A DNA stretch of 64,000 nt from Bacteroidales bacterium UBA5197 (lineage in GTDB: Bacteria > Bacteroidota > Bacteroidia > Bacteroidales > Lentimicrobiaceae): NCBI GenBank assembly GCA_002412885.1, contig DHVX01000043.1, positions 62,001 through 126,000 on the forward strand, read 5' to 3'. The translations under genes were made by a program, and so were the position numbers. Under the pieces are notes generated by a model. It saw nothing but the letters and a program-made list of their open reading frames with translations, was not told where the DNA came from and did not search any database. Shown one piece after another: positions 15,680 through 24,802 of this stretch (position 1 is the first letter of the stretch; each line of letters begins with the position of its first letter).

Positions 15680-18600
15680 TTACACCCCACCCACCATCTC
15701 TTCCAGCGGCAACAACGCCAGAATTGCTTTTGAAACGGAATCAACATCTTTGAACGAAAGGCTGAGTTTTTCATTCACCTCTTTCATCCTGCAGGTTTTG
15801 TGGTAAATCTGAATAAACTGAAGCACCACCGAAAAGATATTGCTCTGATAAAACGGCGATTCTTTGTTGGTGATAAAAGTAGCAGACATAATTCCATTGC
15901 GGAGACTGATTTTTTCAAAACCAAGGCTTCGCGCCATTCTTCGCAATCGTATGGTGTTGAGCAACTCCTGCGTTTGCTGTGGCACCTGACCAAATCGGTC
16001 TATCAGCTTTTCCTGGAATTTCAGCAGGTCTTCCTCTGCTTCCAGTCCATCCAGCTCCTTGTAAAGGCTCAACCTTTCGGTGATGTTGGTTATGTAGCTG
16101 TCCGGAAGCATTATTTCCAGGTCAGTTTCTATGAGACACTCTTTAACATACGCTTTATTAACAGGTTCCTGATCTTCATACAAGCCCTTAAAATCTGATT
16201 CTTTCAGTTCAATAATGGCTTCGTCGAGAATCCGCTGATACATTTCAAAACCAATTTCGGAGATAAATCCGCTTTGCTCGGCACCCAGAATATTTCCGGC
16301 ACCACGGATATCGAGATCGCGCATGGCGATGTTAAAACCGCTTCCAAGATCTGAAAATTCTTCGATGGCCTTTAGTCGTTTACGGGCTTCATCGGTAAGT
16401 ACCGAAAGCGGAGGAGCCAGAAGGTAGCAGAATGCCTTTTTATTGGTCCGGCCAACACGCCCGCGAAGCTGATGAAGATCGCTGAGTCCGTAGTTTTGAG
16501 CTTCGTTTATCAGAATGGTATTAACATTTGGAATGTCAAGTCCCGATTCGATAATGGTGGTTGCAATCAGTACATCATAGTAACCTTCAACAAAATCGAG
16601 CATGATTTTTTCAAGCTTGTGCCCTTCAAGTTGCCCGTGACCAATGGCAACTTTGGCATCCGGCACCAGACGTTGAATCATGCCGGCAACTTCCATAATG
16701 TTATTTACGCGGTTGTGCACAAAAAATACTTGTCCGCCCCGCGATAACTCGAAGTGAATGGCATCGCGAATGGTTTCTTCGCCGAAAACATGCAACTCGG
16801 TTTGCACCGGATACCGGTTTGGCGGCGGTGTATTGATTACGCTGAGATCGCGGGCACCCATAAGCGAAAACTGCAGCGTACGCGGAATGGGTGTAGCCGT
16901 AAGTGTGAGGGTGTCAACGTTCACTTTCATTTTTTTAAGCTTCTCTTTGGTGGCAACACCGAATTTCTGCTCTTCGTCAATAATCATCAGGCCCAGATCT
17001 TTGAATTTTACATCCTGACTGACAATGCGGTGTGTTCCGATAAGGATATCAATTTTTCCGTCTGCCAGATCTTTCAGGGTTTGGGTCTGCTCTCTTGCAC
17101 TTTTGAAACGGTTGATGTAATCCACCCGGCACGGAAATTCTTTCAGCCGCTCTCCGAAAGTCTTATTGTGCTGAAGTGCAAGAATGGTGGTAGGAACCAA
17201 AACGGCCACCTGCTTGCTGTCTGCCACAGCTTTAAATGCGGCACGAATGGCAATTTCAGTTTTCCCGAAGCCCACATCACCGCATACCAGACGATCCATG
17301 GGATATGATTTCTCCATATCGCGTTTCACATCGGCTGTTGATTTTACCTGGTCGGGCGTATCTTCATAAATGAACGAAGCCTCCAGCTCGTGTTGCATGT
17401 ATGTGTCGGGATTAAAGGAAAATCCATCGGCAGCTTTACGTTCGGCATAGAGTTTTATAAGGTCTTTGGCAATGTCTTTAACGCGCTGTTTGGTTTTGGT
17501 TTTCAGCTTATTCCATGCGTTGGAACCAAGTTTATTGAGCGAAGGAACCGTTCCTTCCTTGCCCACATACTTCGAAATGCGGTGAAGCGAGTGAATGCTG
17601 ATGTACAGTATGTCGCTGTTCTGGTAAATCAGACGGATGGCTTCCTGTTGCCGGCCATTGTTCTCAATCTTCTCAAGTCCGTCAAAGCGCCCTATTCCGT
17701 GATCGATATGGGTAACATAATCGCCGGGCTGAAGGTCGTATATCTCTTTCATGGTGATGGCCTGCTTTCCGGCATAACCGTCACGGATGCGATATTTGTG
17801 ATAACGCTCAAAAATCTGGTGATCGGTATAGCAGGCAAGCTGGTTTCCACGATCAACGAAACCCTCATGAAGTGCGAGGTTCAGAATATCGAAGTTCAGC
17901 GCATCATCTGCCATTCCACGATTGGCTTTAAGATCGCTGAATATGGTTTGGATCCGCTCTGTCTGTTTTGGATTGTCAGCCAGAATGAGGTTCGAAATTC
18001 CGCTTTTGGTATTCTCATCGAGGTTTTGCAGCAGCAGATCGAAGTTTTTGTTGAACGAAGGCTGAGGCTGCATCTGAAAATTGAGCGTTTGCCCTTCTTT
18101 CATCAGGAAGTGACTTCCAAACTCAATCAGCGCATGAGAGAGAATATCGCCTTTGAACCCATCTGCTGAGCTGAAAAGTTCTGCGGGTTCAAGGTGTTTG
18201 ATGTCGGGTGAAAGCGTTGTAAATGCCTTCTCCGCCTTGTCGAACTCTTTGCCGATTTTGTCGATGCAATAAGCCAGATCATTGACCCAGATTACTGCAT
18301 TGCGGCCGACATAGTTGAGGAATGCTTCTCTTTTTTCTTTTAAAGCTCTGTCCTGAACGTTTGGCGTGATGGTAATATGATCGAGGCGGTCGATTGAGAG
18401 CTGATTTGAAGGATCGAAAGTGCGGATTGACTCTACATCATCACCAAAAAATTCGATGCGGTAGGGGCGGTCATTGGTGTATGAAAAAACATCCACAATT
18501 CCTCCACGGATGGAGAACTGCCCTGGTTCCACTACAAAATCCTCGCGTTCAAAATTGTATTCGGTGAGCAGATCAATCACAAAATCAATCGACAGACTTT

Positions 18601-19069
18601 CACCCAGGCCAAGTCGCAGGGTGTTCCTTTTCAGATAAGCTTTGCTCACAACCTTTTCGGCAAGAGCTTCGGGATAAGTCACCACCAGGCTTCCCCCTTC
18701 ACGGGTGCCGATGCGCTTCATTACTTCGGTACGCGATAGCACATTGGTATTGTCGGTTTTCTCTATTTCGTAAGGTCTGCGGTAGGTGGTCGGGAAGAAT
18801 AGCACCTTTTTTTTATGAAAAGGTGTTTCCTGCTCTTCCAGTAAATTTTCGAGATCATTAAAAAAGTAGGCAGCTGCTTCCTTTTCGGGAAGTATGATCA
18901 GGTGCAAAGGCCCTGAATTGGCGAAAACCGATGCCGCAGTTACTGCAGGAGCTGATCCGGCGAGTCCTTTCAGTTGCAACCTGAAATGGTCTTTTGAGTT
19001 GCACAAAGCAGCTATAGCCGCAACAGCCTCGCTCTTGCGGTAATGATCAATGAGTTGGGAAGCTTTCAC
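15680..19069 (-). CDS. mfd: Transcription-repair coupling factor
   Basis: The protein has 1129 residues, close to the family's usual 1150. Mfd displaces RNA polymerase stalled at DNA damage and recruits UvrA. In order: a UvrB-like N-terminal region, the RNA polymerase interaction domain (YVTHIDHGIGRFDGLEK), the RecG-like helicase with Walker A GDVGFGKTE near residue 600, DEEQ near 697, LTATPIPRT, the TRG motif region RGRVGRTNKKAF, and the C-terminal TRCF domain. A -7 element TATCTTTG lies 29 bp upstream. The gene is complete, with no frameshift seen. Confidence 0.97.
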   Translation of the reverse strand: MKASQLIDHYRKSEAVAAIAALCNSKDHFRLQLKGLAGSAPAVTAASVFANSGPLHLIILPEKEAAAYFFNDLENLLEEQETPFHKKKVLFFPTTYRRPYEIEKTDNTNVLSRTEVMKRIGTREGGSLVVTYPEALAEKVVSKAYLKRNTLRLGLGESLSIDFVIDLLTEYNFEREDFVVEPGQFSIRGGIVDVFSYTNDRPYRIEFFGDDVESIRTFDPSNQLSIDRLDHITITPNVQDRALKEKREAFLNYVGRNAVIWVNDLAYCIDKIGKEFDKAEKAFTTLSPDIKHLEPAELFSSADGFKGDILSHALIEFGSHFLMKEGQTLNFQMQPQPSFNKNFDLLLQNLDENTKSGISNLILADNPKQTERIQTIFSDLKANRGMADDALNFDILNLALHEGFVDRGNQLACYTDHQIFERYHKYRIRDGYAGKQAITMKEIYDLQPGDYVTHIDHGIGRFDGLEKIENNGRQQEAIRLIYQNSDILYISIHSLHRISKYVGKEGTVPSLNKLGSNAWNKLKTKTKQRVKDIAKDLIKLYAERKAADGFSFNPDTYMQHELEASFIYEDTPDQVKSTADVKRDMEKSYPMDRLVCGDVGFGKTEIAIRAAFKAVADSKQVAVLVPTTILALQHNKTFGERLKEFPCRVDYINRFKSAREQTQTLKDLADGKIDILIGTHRIVSQDVKFKDLGLMIIDEEQKFGVATKEKLKKMKVNVDTLTLTATPIPRTLQFSLMGARDLSVINTPPPNRYPVQTELHVFGEETIRDAIHFELSRGGQVFFVHNRVNNIMEVAGMIQRLVPDAKVAIGHGQLEGHKLEKIMLDFVEGYYDVLIATTIIESGLDIPNVNTILINEAQNYGLSDLHQLRGRVGRTNKKAFCYLLAPPLSVLTDEARKRLKAIEEFSDLGSGFNIAMRDLDIRGAGNILGAEQSGFISEIGFEMYQRILDEAIIELKESDFKGLYEDQEPVNKAYVKECLIETDLEIMLPDSYITNITERLSLYKELDGLEAEEDLLKFQEKLIDRFGQVPQQTQELLNTIRLRRMARSLGFEKISLRNGIMSATFITNKESPFYQSNIFSVVLQFIQIYHKTCRMKEVNEKLSLSFKDVDSVSKAILALLPLEEMVGGV

Positions 19070-19097
19070 GGCTTGCCTGATTTAGTAAACAAGGGGG

Positions 19098-19105
19098 CAA
19101 AGATA
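19098..19105 (-). promoter_or_regulatory. Putative -7 element for mfd
   Basis: TATCTTTG on the minus strand, 29 bp from the mfd start codon, implies a very short leader. Confidence 0.5.
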
Positions 19106-19213
19106 ATGGATTTTGTGATGGGGGAGGAGGTGGCTCAGCGAAGCTAATTTTTGAATGTTCGCTGTAAAAGAATAATAATGTCGAAAATTGTTCGTTGGTA
19201 AAGAATAATTTTT

Positions 19214-19221
19214 TAATTTTG
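19214..19221 (+). promoter_or_regulatory. Putative -7 element TAATTTTG
   Basis: It lies 92 bp before the DUF4143 ATPase gene. A small hairpin CTCTC...GAGAG follows in the leader at about 19279-19296. Confidence 0.4.
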
Positions 19222-19312
19222 TGTGATTGAACCCTTAGGAATTTTTAATTAATAGACTTTTCCGGGAATTGTAAAACCCTCTCTGGTTAATTGAGAGAAA
19301 TCATATAGCAAC

Positions 19313-20587
19313 ATGAACAAAAGACATTTGCAGGAAATACTGATTGACCAAAAAGAGGTATTTCAGAAAAAAACGGGCTTAATTAACCGGGAAATTCCAT
19401 TGGGCAGTTATATGAATACCAGCCAGGTAGTGGTGATAACAGGAGTACGCCGATGTGGGAAGTCTTCATTATTGTTTCTGATAAAAGAGGCTTTGGGATT
19501 AAAAGAAAGCGAATATTGTTATTGTAATTTTGATGACGAGCGAATTTCCTGGTATCCGACATTGCTCAATGATGTTTATGCACTTCATTTGGAGATGTAT
19601 CGCACCGAGCCGGTTTTTTTCTTTGACGAGATACAGGAAATTCCGGGTTGGGAAAAGTTTGTCAATCGCATGTATGAACAAAATCATAAAGTGTTTGTAA
19701 CCGGTTCAAATGCTACTTTACTCAGTTCCGAAATATCCTCCTCGCTCACAGGACGAAATAAAGTGCTGGAATTATTTCCATTTTCTTTTTCTGAGTACCT
19801 TAAGTTGGACGGTAAAGAATATTCTATGGAGCGATTGTCAGTAAAACAAAGTTCGCTTTTAAGGAATGAACTACGCACATATCTTGAACACGGGGGCTTC
19901 CCCATTGCCATAAAAGAAAAAGATACTGAGTTTGCCCATGATTTGTTCCGCGATATACTTTACCGCGATATTGTGGTGCGTTATAAACTCACCAATGTAG
20001 AAGAAATAAAACAGATTGCACTTTTTCTTTCATCAAATACAGGCAAAATATTTTCATACGCCACATTACAAACAGTTTCGGGATTAAAAAGCATCAGCTC
20101 GGTAAAAAACTATCTGCATTATTATGAAGCCAGCTTTCTTTTTTACTTTCTGAAAAAGTTCGATTACTCGGTGAAAAAGCAGATTATGAACTCCCGAAAG
20201 GTTTATGCTGTTGACAATGCGATACCCAACACGCTGGGATTCAGATTTTCTGAGAATAGGGGGCGCTTACTTGAAAATACAGTTTTTATTGAATTGATGA
20301 GGAGAGGTTGCGAATTGTATTATTTTTCGGGAAAAAATGAATGTGATTTCCTGATAAAAGAAAACCTTCAAATCACCGAAGCAATACAGGTTGTTTACGG
20401 ATTAACCGCTGAAAATTACCCGCGTGAAACTGATGGGCTTTACGAAGCCATGCAGACCTTTTCAATTCCGCAAGGAACAATTATAGTTTTTGATGAATTG
20501 AATTACGATATTGATTTGCCTAACGGAGTAAGAATTATTCCGGCATATGAATGGTTGACGAGAAAAAGGGAAGAGCTTATTAATTGA
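19313..20587 (+). CDS. AAA ATPase with DUF4143 domain (first of two)
   Basis: The protein has 424 residues. Walker A is GVRRCGKSS (about residues 44-52), Walker B is FFFDEIQEIPGW, and VTGSNATLL is the sensor region. The C-terminal half is a DUF4143 domain with a PD-(D/E)XK-like end (YYFSGKNECDFLI). These ATPases are widespread in Bacteroidota, often in many copies per genome, and are of unknown function. Some workers link them to mobile or conflict functions, but nothing here proves that. It stands alone between mfd (divergent) and the DEAD-box gene (convergent). A second, distant relative is at 45282. Confidence 0.9.
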   Translation: MNKRHLQEILIDQKEVFQKKTGLINREIPLGSYMNTSQVVVITGVRRCGKSSLLFLIKEALGLKESEYCYCNFDDERISWYPTLLNDVYALHLEMYRTEPVFFFDEIQEIPGWEKFVNRMYEQNHKVFVTGSNATLLSSEISSSLTGRNKVLELFPFSFSEYLKLDGKEYSMERLSVKQSSLLRNELRTYLEHGGFPIAIKEKDTEFAHDLFRDILYRDIVVRYKLTNVEEIKQIALFLSSNTGKIFSYATLQTVSGLKSISSVKNYLHYYEASFLFYFLKKFDYSVKKQIMNSRKVYAVDNAIPNTLGFRFSENRGRLLENTVFIELMRRGCELYYFSGKNECDFLIKENLQITEAIQVVYGLTAENYPRETDGLYEAMQTFSIPQGTIIVFDELNYDIDLPNGVRIIPAYEWLTRKREELIN

Positions 20588-20613
20588 AAAACGTTATAAG
20601 TGAAGAGTGAAAC

Positions 20614-21849
20614 CTACAATTTCTTCTTCTTTCCCTTTCGGTACTTTTCTTCGTCTTTTTCGGCTTGCTTTACCAGCGATTTCCAGTCAGATGGGCCTTC
20701 GGTGGCGGAGTCAACAATGGCTTCGTAGTCTTGTTTGTTGATTTTCAGCACAGCAACATCTTTGTCCATAAAATCCTCAATTTCCTTCAACACAGGGATT
20801 TCTTCGGTACTGCAGAATGAAATGGCAATGCCGCGTTTTGTGCCACGTCCCGTGCGGCCAACGCGGTGAACGTAATTTTCTGCCTTCTCGGGCATATCGT
20901 AATTAACAACGTACTCCACATTGGCAATATCAATACCCCTGGCACTTACATCGGTGGCAATCAGAATCATAAACTTCCCGTCTCTGAAATCGTTAAGCGT
21001 ATGGAATCGTACTTTTTGTTCTATGTCTCCGTGCATGGTTCTGCTTTGAATGCCAACCCTTTCAAGCGCAGCACGTACCCTTTCGGCCCTGATTTTCGTC
21101 CGAACAAAAACCAGTATCTTAACTTCAGGATGATCATTGATAAGCTTTTCCAGAAAAAATCGTTTGTCATCCATCTCAATAAAAGCAACGCTGTGGTCCA
21201 CATTTTTTGAAACGGGATCTTTGGGCGAAACCTGAATACGAATGGCATTTTTCACCAGCGAATAAGCCAGTTTTTTAATTTCTGTATTGATGGTTGCGGA
21301 GAAAAACAGGGTTTGTCTTCGCTCGGGCAGTTTTTTAACCAGAAACCTTATGTCGTTGATAAAACCCAGATCAAGCATATGATCGGCTTCGTCAAGCACA
21401 AGAATCTGAAGGGCATTGAGATTGATAAATCGCTGACTGGTTAAATCGAACATTCTTCCGGGTGTAGCCACCAGAATATCTATTCCCTTTTCAAGTCTTT
21501 CAATTTGTGGTTCCTGCTCCACGCCACCATGTACGCATAAGGTTTTTACGCCGGTTCCTTTGCCAAGTGTGTTGAAAACAGAGGTAATCTGCATGGCAAG
21601 TTCACGGGTAGGAACCATAACCATGCAGCGGATTCCATCTTCACGTCGCTTGTTTTTCATCAACAGGTTAAGGATGGGAATCACAAAAGCGGCTGTTTTT
21701 CCGGTTCCGGTTTGGGCAATAGCCAGCACATCTTCGCCCCTGAGAACAGGCGGTATGGCCTTAAACTGAATGTCAGTTGGACGGGTAAAGCCTGCAGCTG
21801 CCAGGTTGTTTTTTATGACTGCTTCAAAGTCGGAGTCTGCGAATTTCAT
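20614..21849 (-). CDS. DEAD-box ATP-dependent RNA helicase (RhlE-like)
   Basis: The protein has 411 residues. All helicase motifs are visible: the Q motif region FTRPTDIQFKAIP, AQTGTGKTAA, PTRELAMQI, DEADHMLD, SATI, ATDVSARGID and HRVGRTGRG. The tail is short and basic (EEKYRKGKKKKL), without an added RNA-binding domain, as in RhlE-type proteins involved in ribosome assembly or mRNA decay. A -7 element TAACTTTG lies about 50 bp upstream. It overlaps nothing and is complete. Confidence 0.95.
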   Translation of the reverse strand: MKFADSDFEAVIKNNLAAAGFTRPTDIQFKAIPPVLRGEDVLAIAQTGTGKTAAFVIPILNLLMKNKRREDGIRCMVMVPTRELAMQITSVFNTLGKGTGVKTLCVHGGVEQEPQIERLEKGIDILVATPGRMFDLTSQRFINLNALQILVLDEADHMLDLGFINDIRFLVKKLPERRQTLFFSATINTEIKKLAYSLVKNAIRIQVSPKDPVSKNVDHSVAFIEMDDKRFFLEKLINDHPEVKILVFVRTKIRAERVRAALERVGIQSRTMHGDIEQKVRFHTLNDFRDGKFMILIATDVSARGIDIANVEYVVNYDMPEKAENYVHRVGRTGRGTKRGIAISFCSTEEIPVLKEIEDFMDKDVAVLKINKQDYEAIVDSATEGPSDWKSLVKQAEKDEEKYRKGKKKKL

Positions 21850-21899
21850 GGAATATCTATATTGAAAAGTGGGCCATTGCGATCATAGATGGCCGGGTG

Positions 21900-21907
21900 C
21901 AAAGTTA
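21900..21907 (-). promoter_or_regulatory. Putative -7 element for the DEAD-box gene
   Basis: TAACTTTG on the minus strand, 51 bp upstream of the start codon. Confidence 0.5.
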
Positions 21908-21990
21908 CGGCACTTCGACTTCGCTTCGACAGGGCGGTTTATTTGGGTATAACCTACTTTGATGTGTTGGTAAATAGAGCATCTTTTATT

Positions 21991-22768
21991 CGCCCCCTTC
22001 GGGGACGTCGTTTCTTATTTCCATCCGCCAACCATGGGTTCCACTGCGCTGCACCCACGGTTATTTGAAATTCGCCCCCTTCGGGGACTGTTTCATCACA
22101 TCTGCTTACCGTTCGCTCTCTTCGGGAAGTAATCGGAGCGCCGAAGGTGCTCAATAACTATTACATTTGTTGAACTTTTCGCTGAACTCACGGTAAGAAA
22201 GGAAATTTATTCGCCCCCTTCGGGGACGTCGTTTCTTATTTCCATCCGCCAACCGTGGGTTCCACTGCGCTGCATCCACGGTTATTTGAAATTTGCCCCC
22301 TTCGGGGACGGTTTCATCACATCTGCTTACCGTTCGCTCTCTTCGGGAAGTAATCGGAGCGCCGAAGGTGCTTAATAACTATTACATTTGTTGAACTTTT
22401 CGCTGAACTCACGGTAAGAAAGGAAATTTATTCGCCCCCTTCGGGGACGTCGTTTCCTAGATTCATCCGCCAACCGTGGGTTCCACTGCGTTGCACCCAC
22501 GGTTATTTGAAATTCGCCCCCTTCGGGGACGGTTTCTTCATATCTGCTTACCGTTCGCTCTCTTCGGGAAGTAATCGGAGCGCCGAAGGTGCTTAATAAC
22601 TATTACATTTGTTGAACTTTTCGCTGAACTCACGGTAAGAAAGGAAATTTATTCGCCCCCTTCGGGGACGTCGTTTCTTATTTCCATCCGCCAACCGTGG
22701 GTTCCACTGCGTTGCACCCACGGTTATTTGAAATTCGCCCCCTTCGGGGACGGTTTCTTCATATCTGC
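21991..22768. repeat. Tandem array of a 221-bp unit, about 3.5 copies
   Basis: The landmark CGCCCCCTTCGGGGACGTCG starts at 21991, 22212, 22433 and (same 20 bases) 22654, an exact 221-bp period; the fourth unit diverges after 22768. Copies differ by only a few bases. Each unit holds two CCCCCTTCGGGG hairpins, an AACCGTGGGT...ACCCACGGTT stem (10 bp, perfect in copies 3 and 4), and CTCTTCGGGAAG. Short frames such as those at 21954-22154 and 22593-22844 are products of the repeat and not genes. The unit is too long for CRISPR. Confidence 0.92.
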
Positions 22769-23040
22769 CAGATGTTCGTTGACTTCGGGGGAAGTAATCG
22801 GAAGCGCCTGAGAAACTCAATAACAATAACCATAAGTGGAGCACTTCAAAGAACCCGCGCTAAGGTACGGAAGGATAAAGTCAACTGCAGCCCCAAAGGG
22901 AAGTAAGGTTTCAGAGCGCCGAAGGTGCTCAATAACAATAACCGTGGGTGGAGCTCTTCGCGGAACCCACGGCTACGAATGATGCAGGTAACTGCAGCCC
23001 TGAAAGGGTTGAACCGGACGACATTTCAACTGGCATAACT
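22769..23040. repeat. Degenerate tail of the tandem array with further palindromes
   Basis: It contains related but diverged text: a second AACCGTGGGT...ACCCACGG hairpin (about 22940-22973), GCGCCGAAGGTGCTCAATAAC as in the array, and two CTGCAGCCC(C/T)(A/G)AAAGGG stretches (22883 and 22991). No gene is seen. Confidence 0.65.
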
Positions 23041-23118
23041 CTTTCCCAATAAGGCATAAAAATTAAAGTATAGTTCTATGCGATGGGTCATTTTAGAAAT
23101 AAGCGCAACTTGAAAATA

Positions 23119-23152
23119 GTTTCATTATAATGAAACAATTTGTGTAACTTTG
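23119..23152 (+). promoter_or_regulatory. Operator and promoter of the toxin-antitoxin operon
   Basis: GTTTCATTATAATGAAAC (23119-23136) is a perfect 18-bp palindrome placed where the -33 region should be, followed 8 bp later by the -7 element TAACTTTG (23145-23152). The layout fits autorepression by the HTH antitoxin encoded by the second gene. Confidence 0.75.
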
Positions 23153-23172
23153 CTCTTTCAAGTATCAAATGA

Positions 23173-23532
23173 ATGGACAAACTTTTTGACGTTGTGTTTT
23201 TAGACGAGACTTTTCAGTTTCTCAGCAATCTTGAAAAAAAGCATTATGAGAAAATTATTTTCAATATTCGTAAAGCTCAGTCAAGACATGACCCTGAACT
23301 ATTCAAAAAACTAAAAGATGAAATCTGGGAGTTCAGAACTCTTTATCAAGGACTTCATTACAGATTGTTTGCATTTTGGGACAAGACAGATTCTGGAAAT
23401 ACTCTTGTGATTGCAACCCATGGAATTGTGAAGAAAACCAGTAGAGCACCTGACAACGAAATCCAAAAAGCAAAGCAAGTTCGTTCACGATATTTTGATG
23501 ACAAAGAAATCACAAAAAAGACAAAGAAATGA
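23173..23532 (+). CDS. RelE/HigB-superfamily toxin
   Basis: The protein has 119 residues, the size of phage Gp49/HigB-like mRNA interferases of the RelE/ParE fold. Seen: FDVVFLDETFQFLSNL at the N-terminus, FKKLKDEIWEFRTLYQGLHYRLFAFWD in the core strands with conserved Glu/Arg pairs, and ATHGIVKKTSRAP near the end. Its stop overlaps the antitoxin start by 4 bp (ATGA), giving the toxin-first order of HigBA-type modules. It would cut translated mRNA when the antitoxin is degraded; the function is inferred from family. Confidence 0.88.
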   Translation: MDKLFDVVFLDETFQFLSNLEKKHYEKIIFNIRKAQSRHDPELFKKLKDEIWEFRTLYQGLHYRLFAFWDKTDSGNTLVIATHGIVKKTSRAPDNEIQKAKQVRSRYFDDKEITKKTKK

Positions 23533-23843
23533 AAACACATACTTTAGACGAAGTTCAAGACAAACTCATCGGGAAAATCGGAACTCCGGACCGCGACAGA
23601 TTTGAATTTGAATTACAAATGGACTTAATCGGACAAGCTATCAAACAGACCCGGCAAGAGCGAAAATTAACCCAGGAAGAACTTGGGAAACTTATTGGCG
23701 TGCAGAAAGCTCAAATCTCAAGAATTGAGAATAATGCCAGTAATGTTACCATTGAAACCCTTTTGAGAGTATTTAATGCTTTACAAGCGAAAGTAAAGTT
23801 TAGTGTGGAATTGCCACATTTCAAAATAAGTTTTGGACAATAA
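23529..23843 (+). CDS. XRE-family HTH antitoxin (HigA-like)
   Basis: The protein has 104 residues. Residues about 42-95 form a Cro/XRE helix-turn-helix (IKQTRQERKLTQEELGKLIG, KAQISRIENN). The N-terminal 40 residues and C-terminal tail probably cover the toxin. Translation is coupled to the toxin by the ATGA overlap. The perfect palindrome upstream of the operon is its likely binding site. Confidence 0.9.
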   Translation: MKTHTLDEVQDKLIGKIGTPDRDRFEFELQMDLIGQAIKQTRQERKLTQEELGKLIGVQKAQISRIENNASNVTIETLLRVFNALQAKVKFSVELPHFKISFGQ

Positions 23844-23959
23844 CTCACACTCATAACAACTCCTTTGCCCAATAGCCTAAAAATAACATATTCAATCGGC
23901 AGGGCTTCAATGAAGCATTGGGCAATCAGAACAGCATAGCCGAAAGCCTCACTCCATCA

Positions 23960-24763
23960 TCATAAATTAATCGTAAAATCGTCCCAGTCAAGCCCAACAG
24001 CAAACCTTTCGCGGAAAGCGGACAGCTCCTGATAATCAAGCACAACAGTGTCAGAAAAGGGTTTGTTTACCGGCGCACATACCAGCGACCGGCCTTTGAA
24101 ATCAAGTACCATTGAATTTCCGCTGTGGGGAATGCCTTTCCCGTCTTCACCAATACGGTTTACACCAACACAATATGCCTGATTTTCAATGGCTCTGGCG
24201 GTAAGCAGCGTTTTCCAGACATAATTGCGGCTTGCAGGCCAGTTGGCAACATAAAACATCAGGTCGTACTCATATTTTCCGTCAATAATGCGGTTTTTGC
24301 TCCATACCGGGAAACGCAGATCATAGCAGATCAGAGGACGGATTTTCCAGCCATGCAACTCAACCACAAGTGGTTTATCACCTGCACTGAAGTGCTGATG
24401 TTCATTTCCCATCCTGAAAAGGTGACGTTTGTCGGTGGTTTCAAAAGTGCCGTCGGCTTTCATCCAGATTATACGGTTGAAGTGTTTGCCTTCATCCTCA
24501 ATGGCAATGCTGCCTGCAATTACACAGTCGTATTTTGCCGCGTTGTTTGCCATCCACTGCATAACTAAGCCATTCATAGGCTCTGAGATCTCTGCAGGGT
24601 TCATCACAAATCCTGTGGCAAACATTTCGGGCAGAATAATCAGATCGGGTCTGCCGTTTAAAATTTCCAGTTCGCGGGTGAAATAAGCAAGATTCTTCGG
24701 CTTGTCAGCCCATTCCAGTGGCGCCTGGATGATTGATACGCGTAATGGTTCTATTGGTGTCAT
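23960..24763 (-). CDS. Nitrilase-family omega-amidase (YafV-like)
   Basis: The protein has 267 residues. The nitrilase triad is intact: E46 in LPEMFAT, K112 in DKRHLF, C146 in ICYDLRFP. The close match of ICYDLRFPVWSKN to YafV/Nit2 proteins indicates an omega-amidase, which hydrolyses alpha-ketoglutaramate or alpha-ketosuccinamate. It lies 39 bp downstream of a methionine/glutamine aminotransferase on the same strand. That fits the scheme in which glutamine transaminates ketomethiobutyrate to methionine and the amidase removes the ketoglutaramate product. Confidence 0.9.
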   Translation of the reverse strand: MTPIEPLRVSIIQAPLEWADKPKNLAYFTRELEILNGRPDLIILPEMFATGFVMNPAEISEPMNGLVMQWMANNAAKYDCVIAGSIAIEDEGKHFNRIIWMKADGTFETTDKRHLFRMGNEHQHFSAGDKPLVVELHGWKIRPLICYDLRFPVWSKNRIIDGKYEYDLMFYVANWPASRNYVWKTLLTARAIENQAYCVGVNRIGEDGKGIPHSGNSMVLDFKGRSLVCAPVNKPFSDTVVLDYQELSAFRERFAVGLDWDDFTINL

Positions 24764-24802
24764 ATAATTGTTGTTATGGTGGTCTTAGTCAAGATGCTCA
24801 GT

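Noticed and set aside
17390..18169. 259-residue ORF opposite mfd
   Set aside because: It lies fully antisense to the conserved mfd frame and has no recognisable domain.
21991..22768. CRISPR array
   Set aside because: The repeated unit is 221 bp with no unique spacers, and there are no cas genes.
21954..22844. Short ORFs inside the tandem array (21954-22154, 22593-22844, 22697-22906)
   Set aside because: They are near-copies of each other produced by the DNA repeat, with Arg/Gly-rich text and no start signals.
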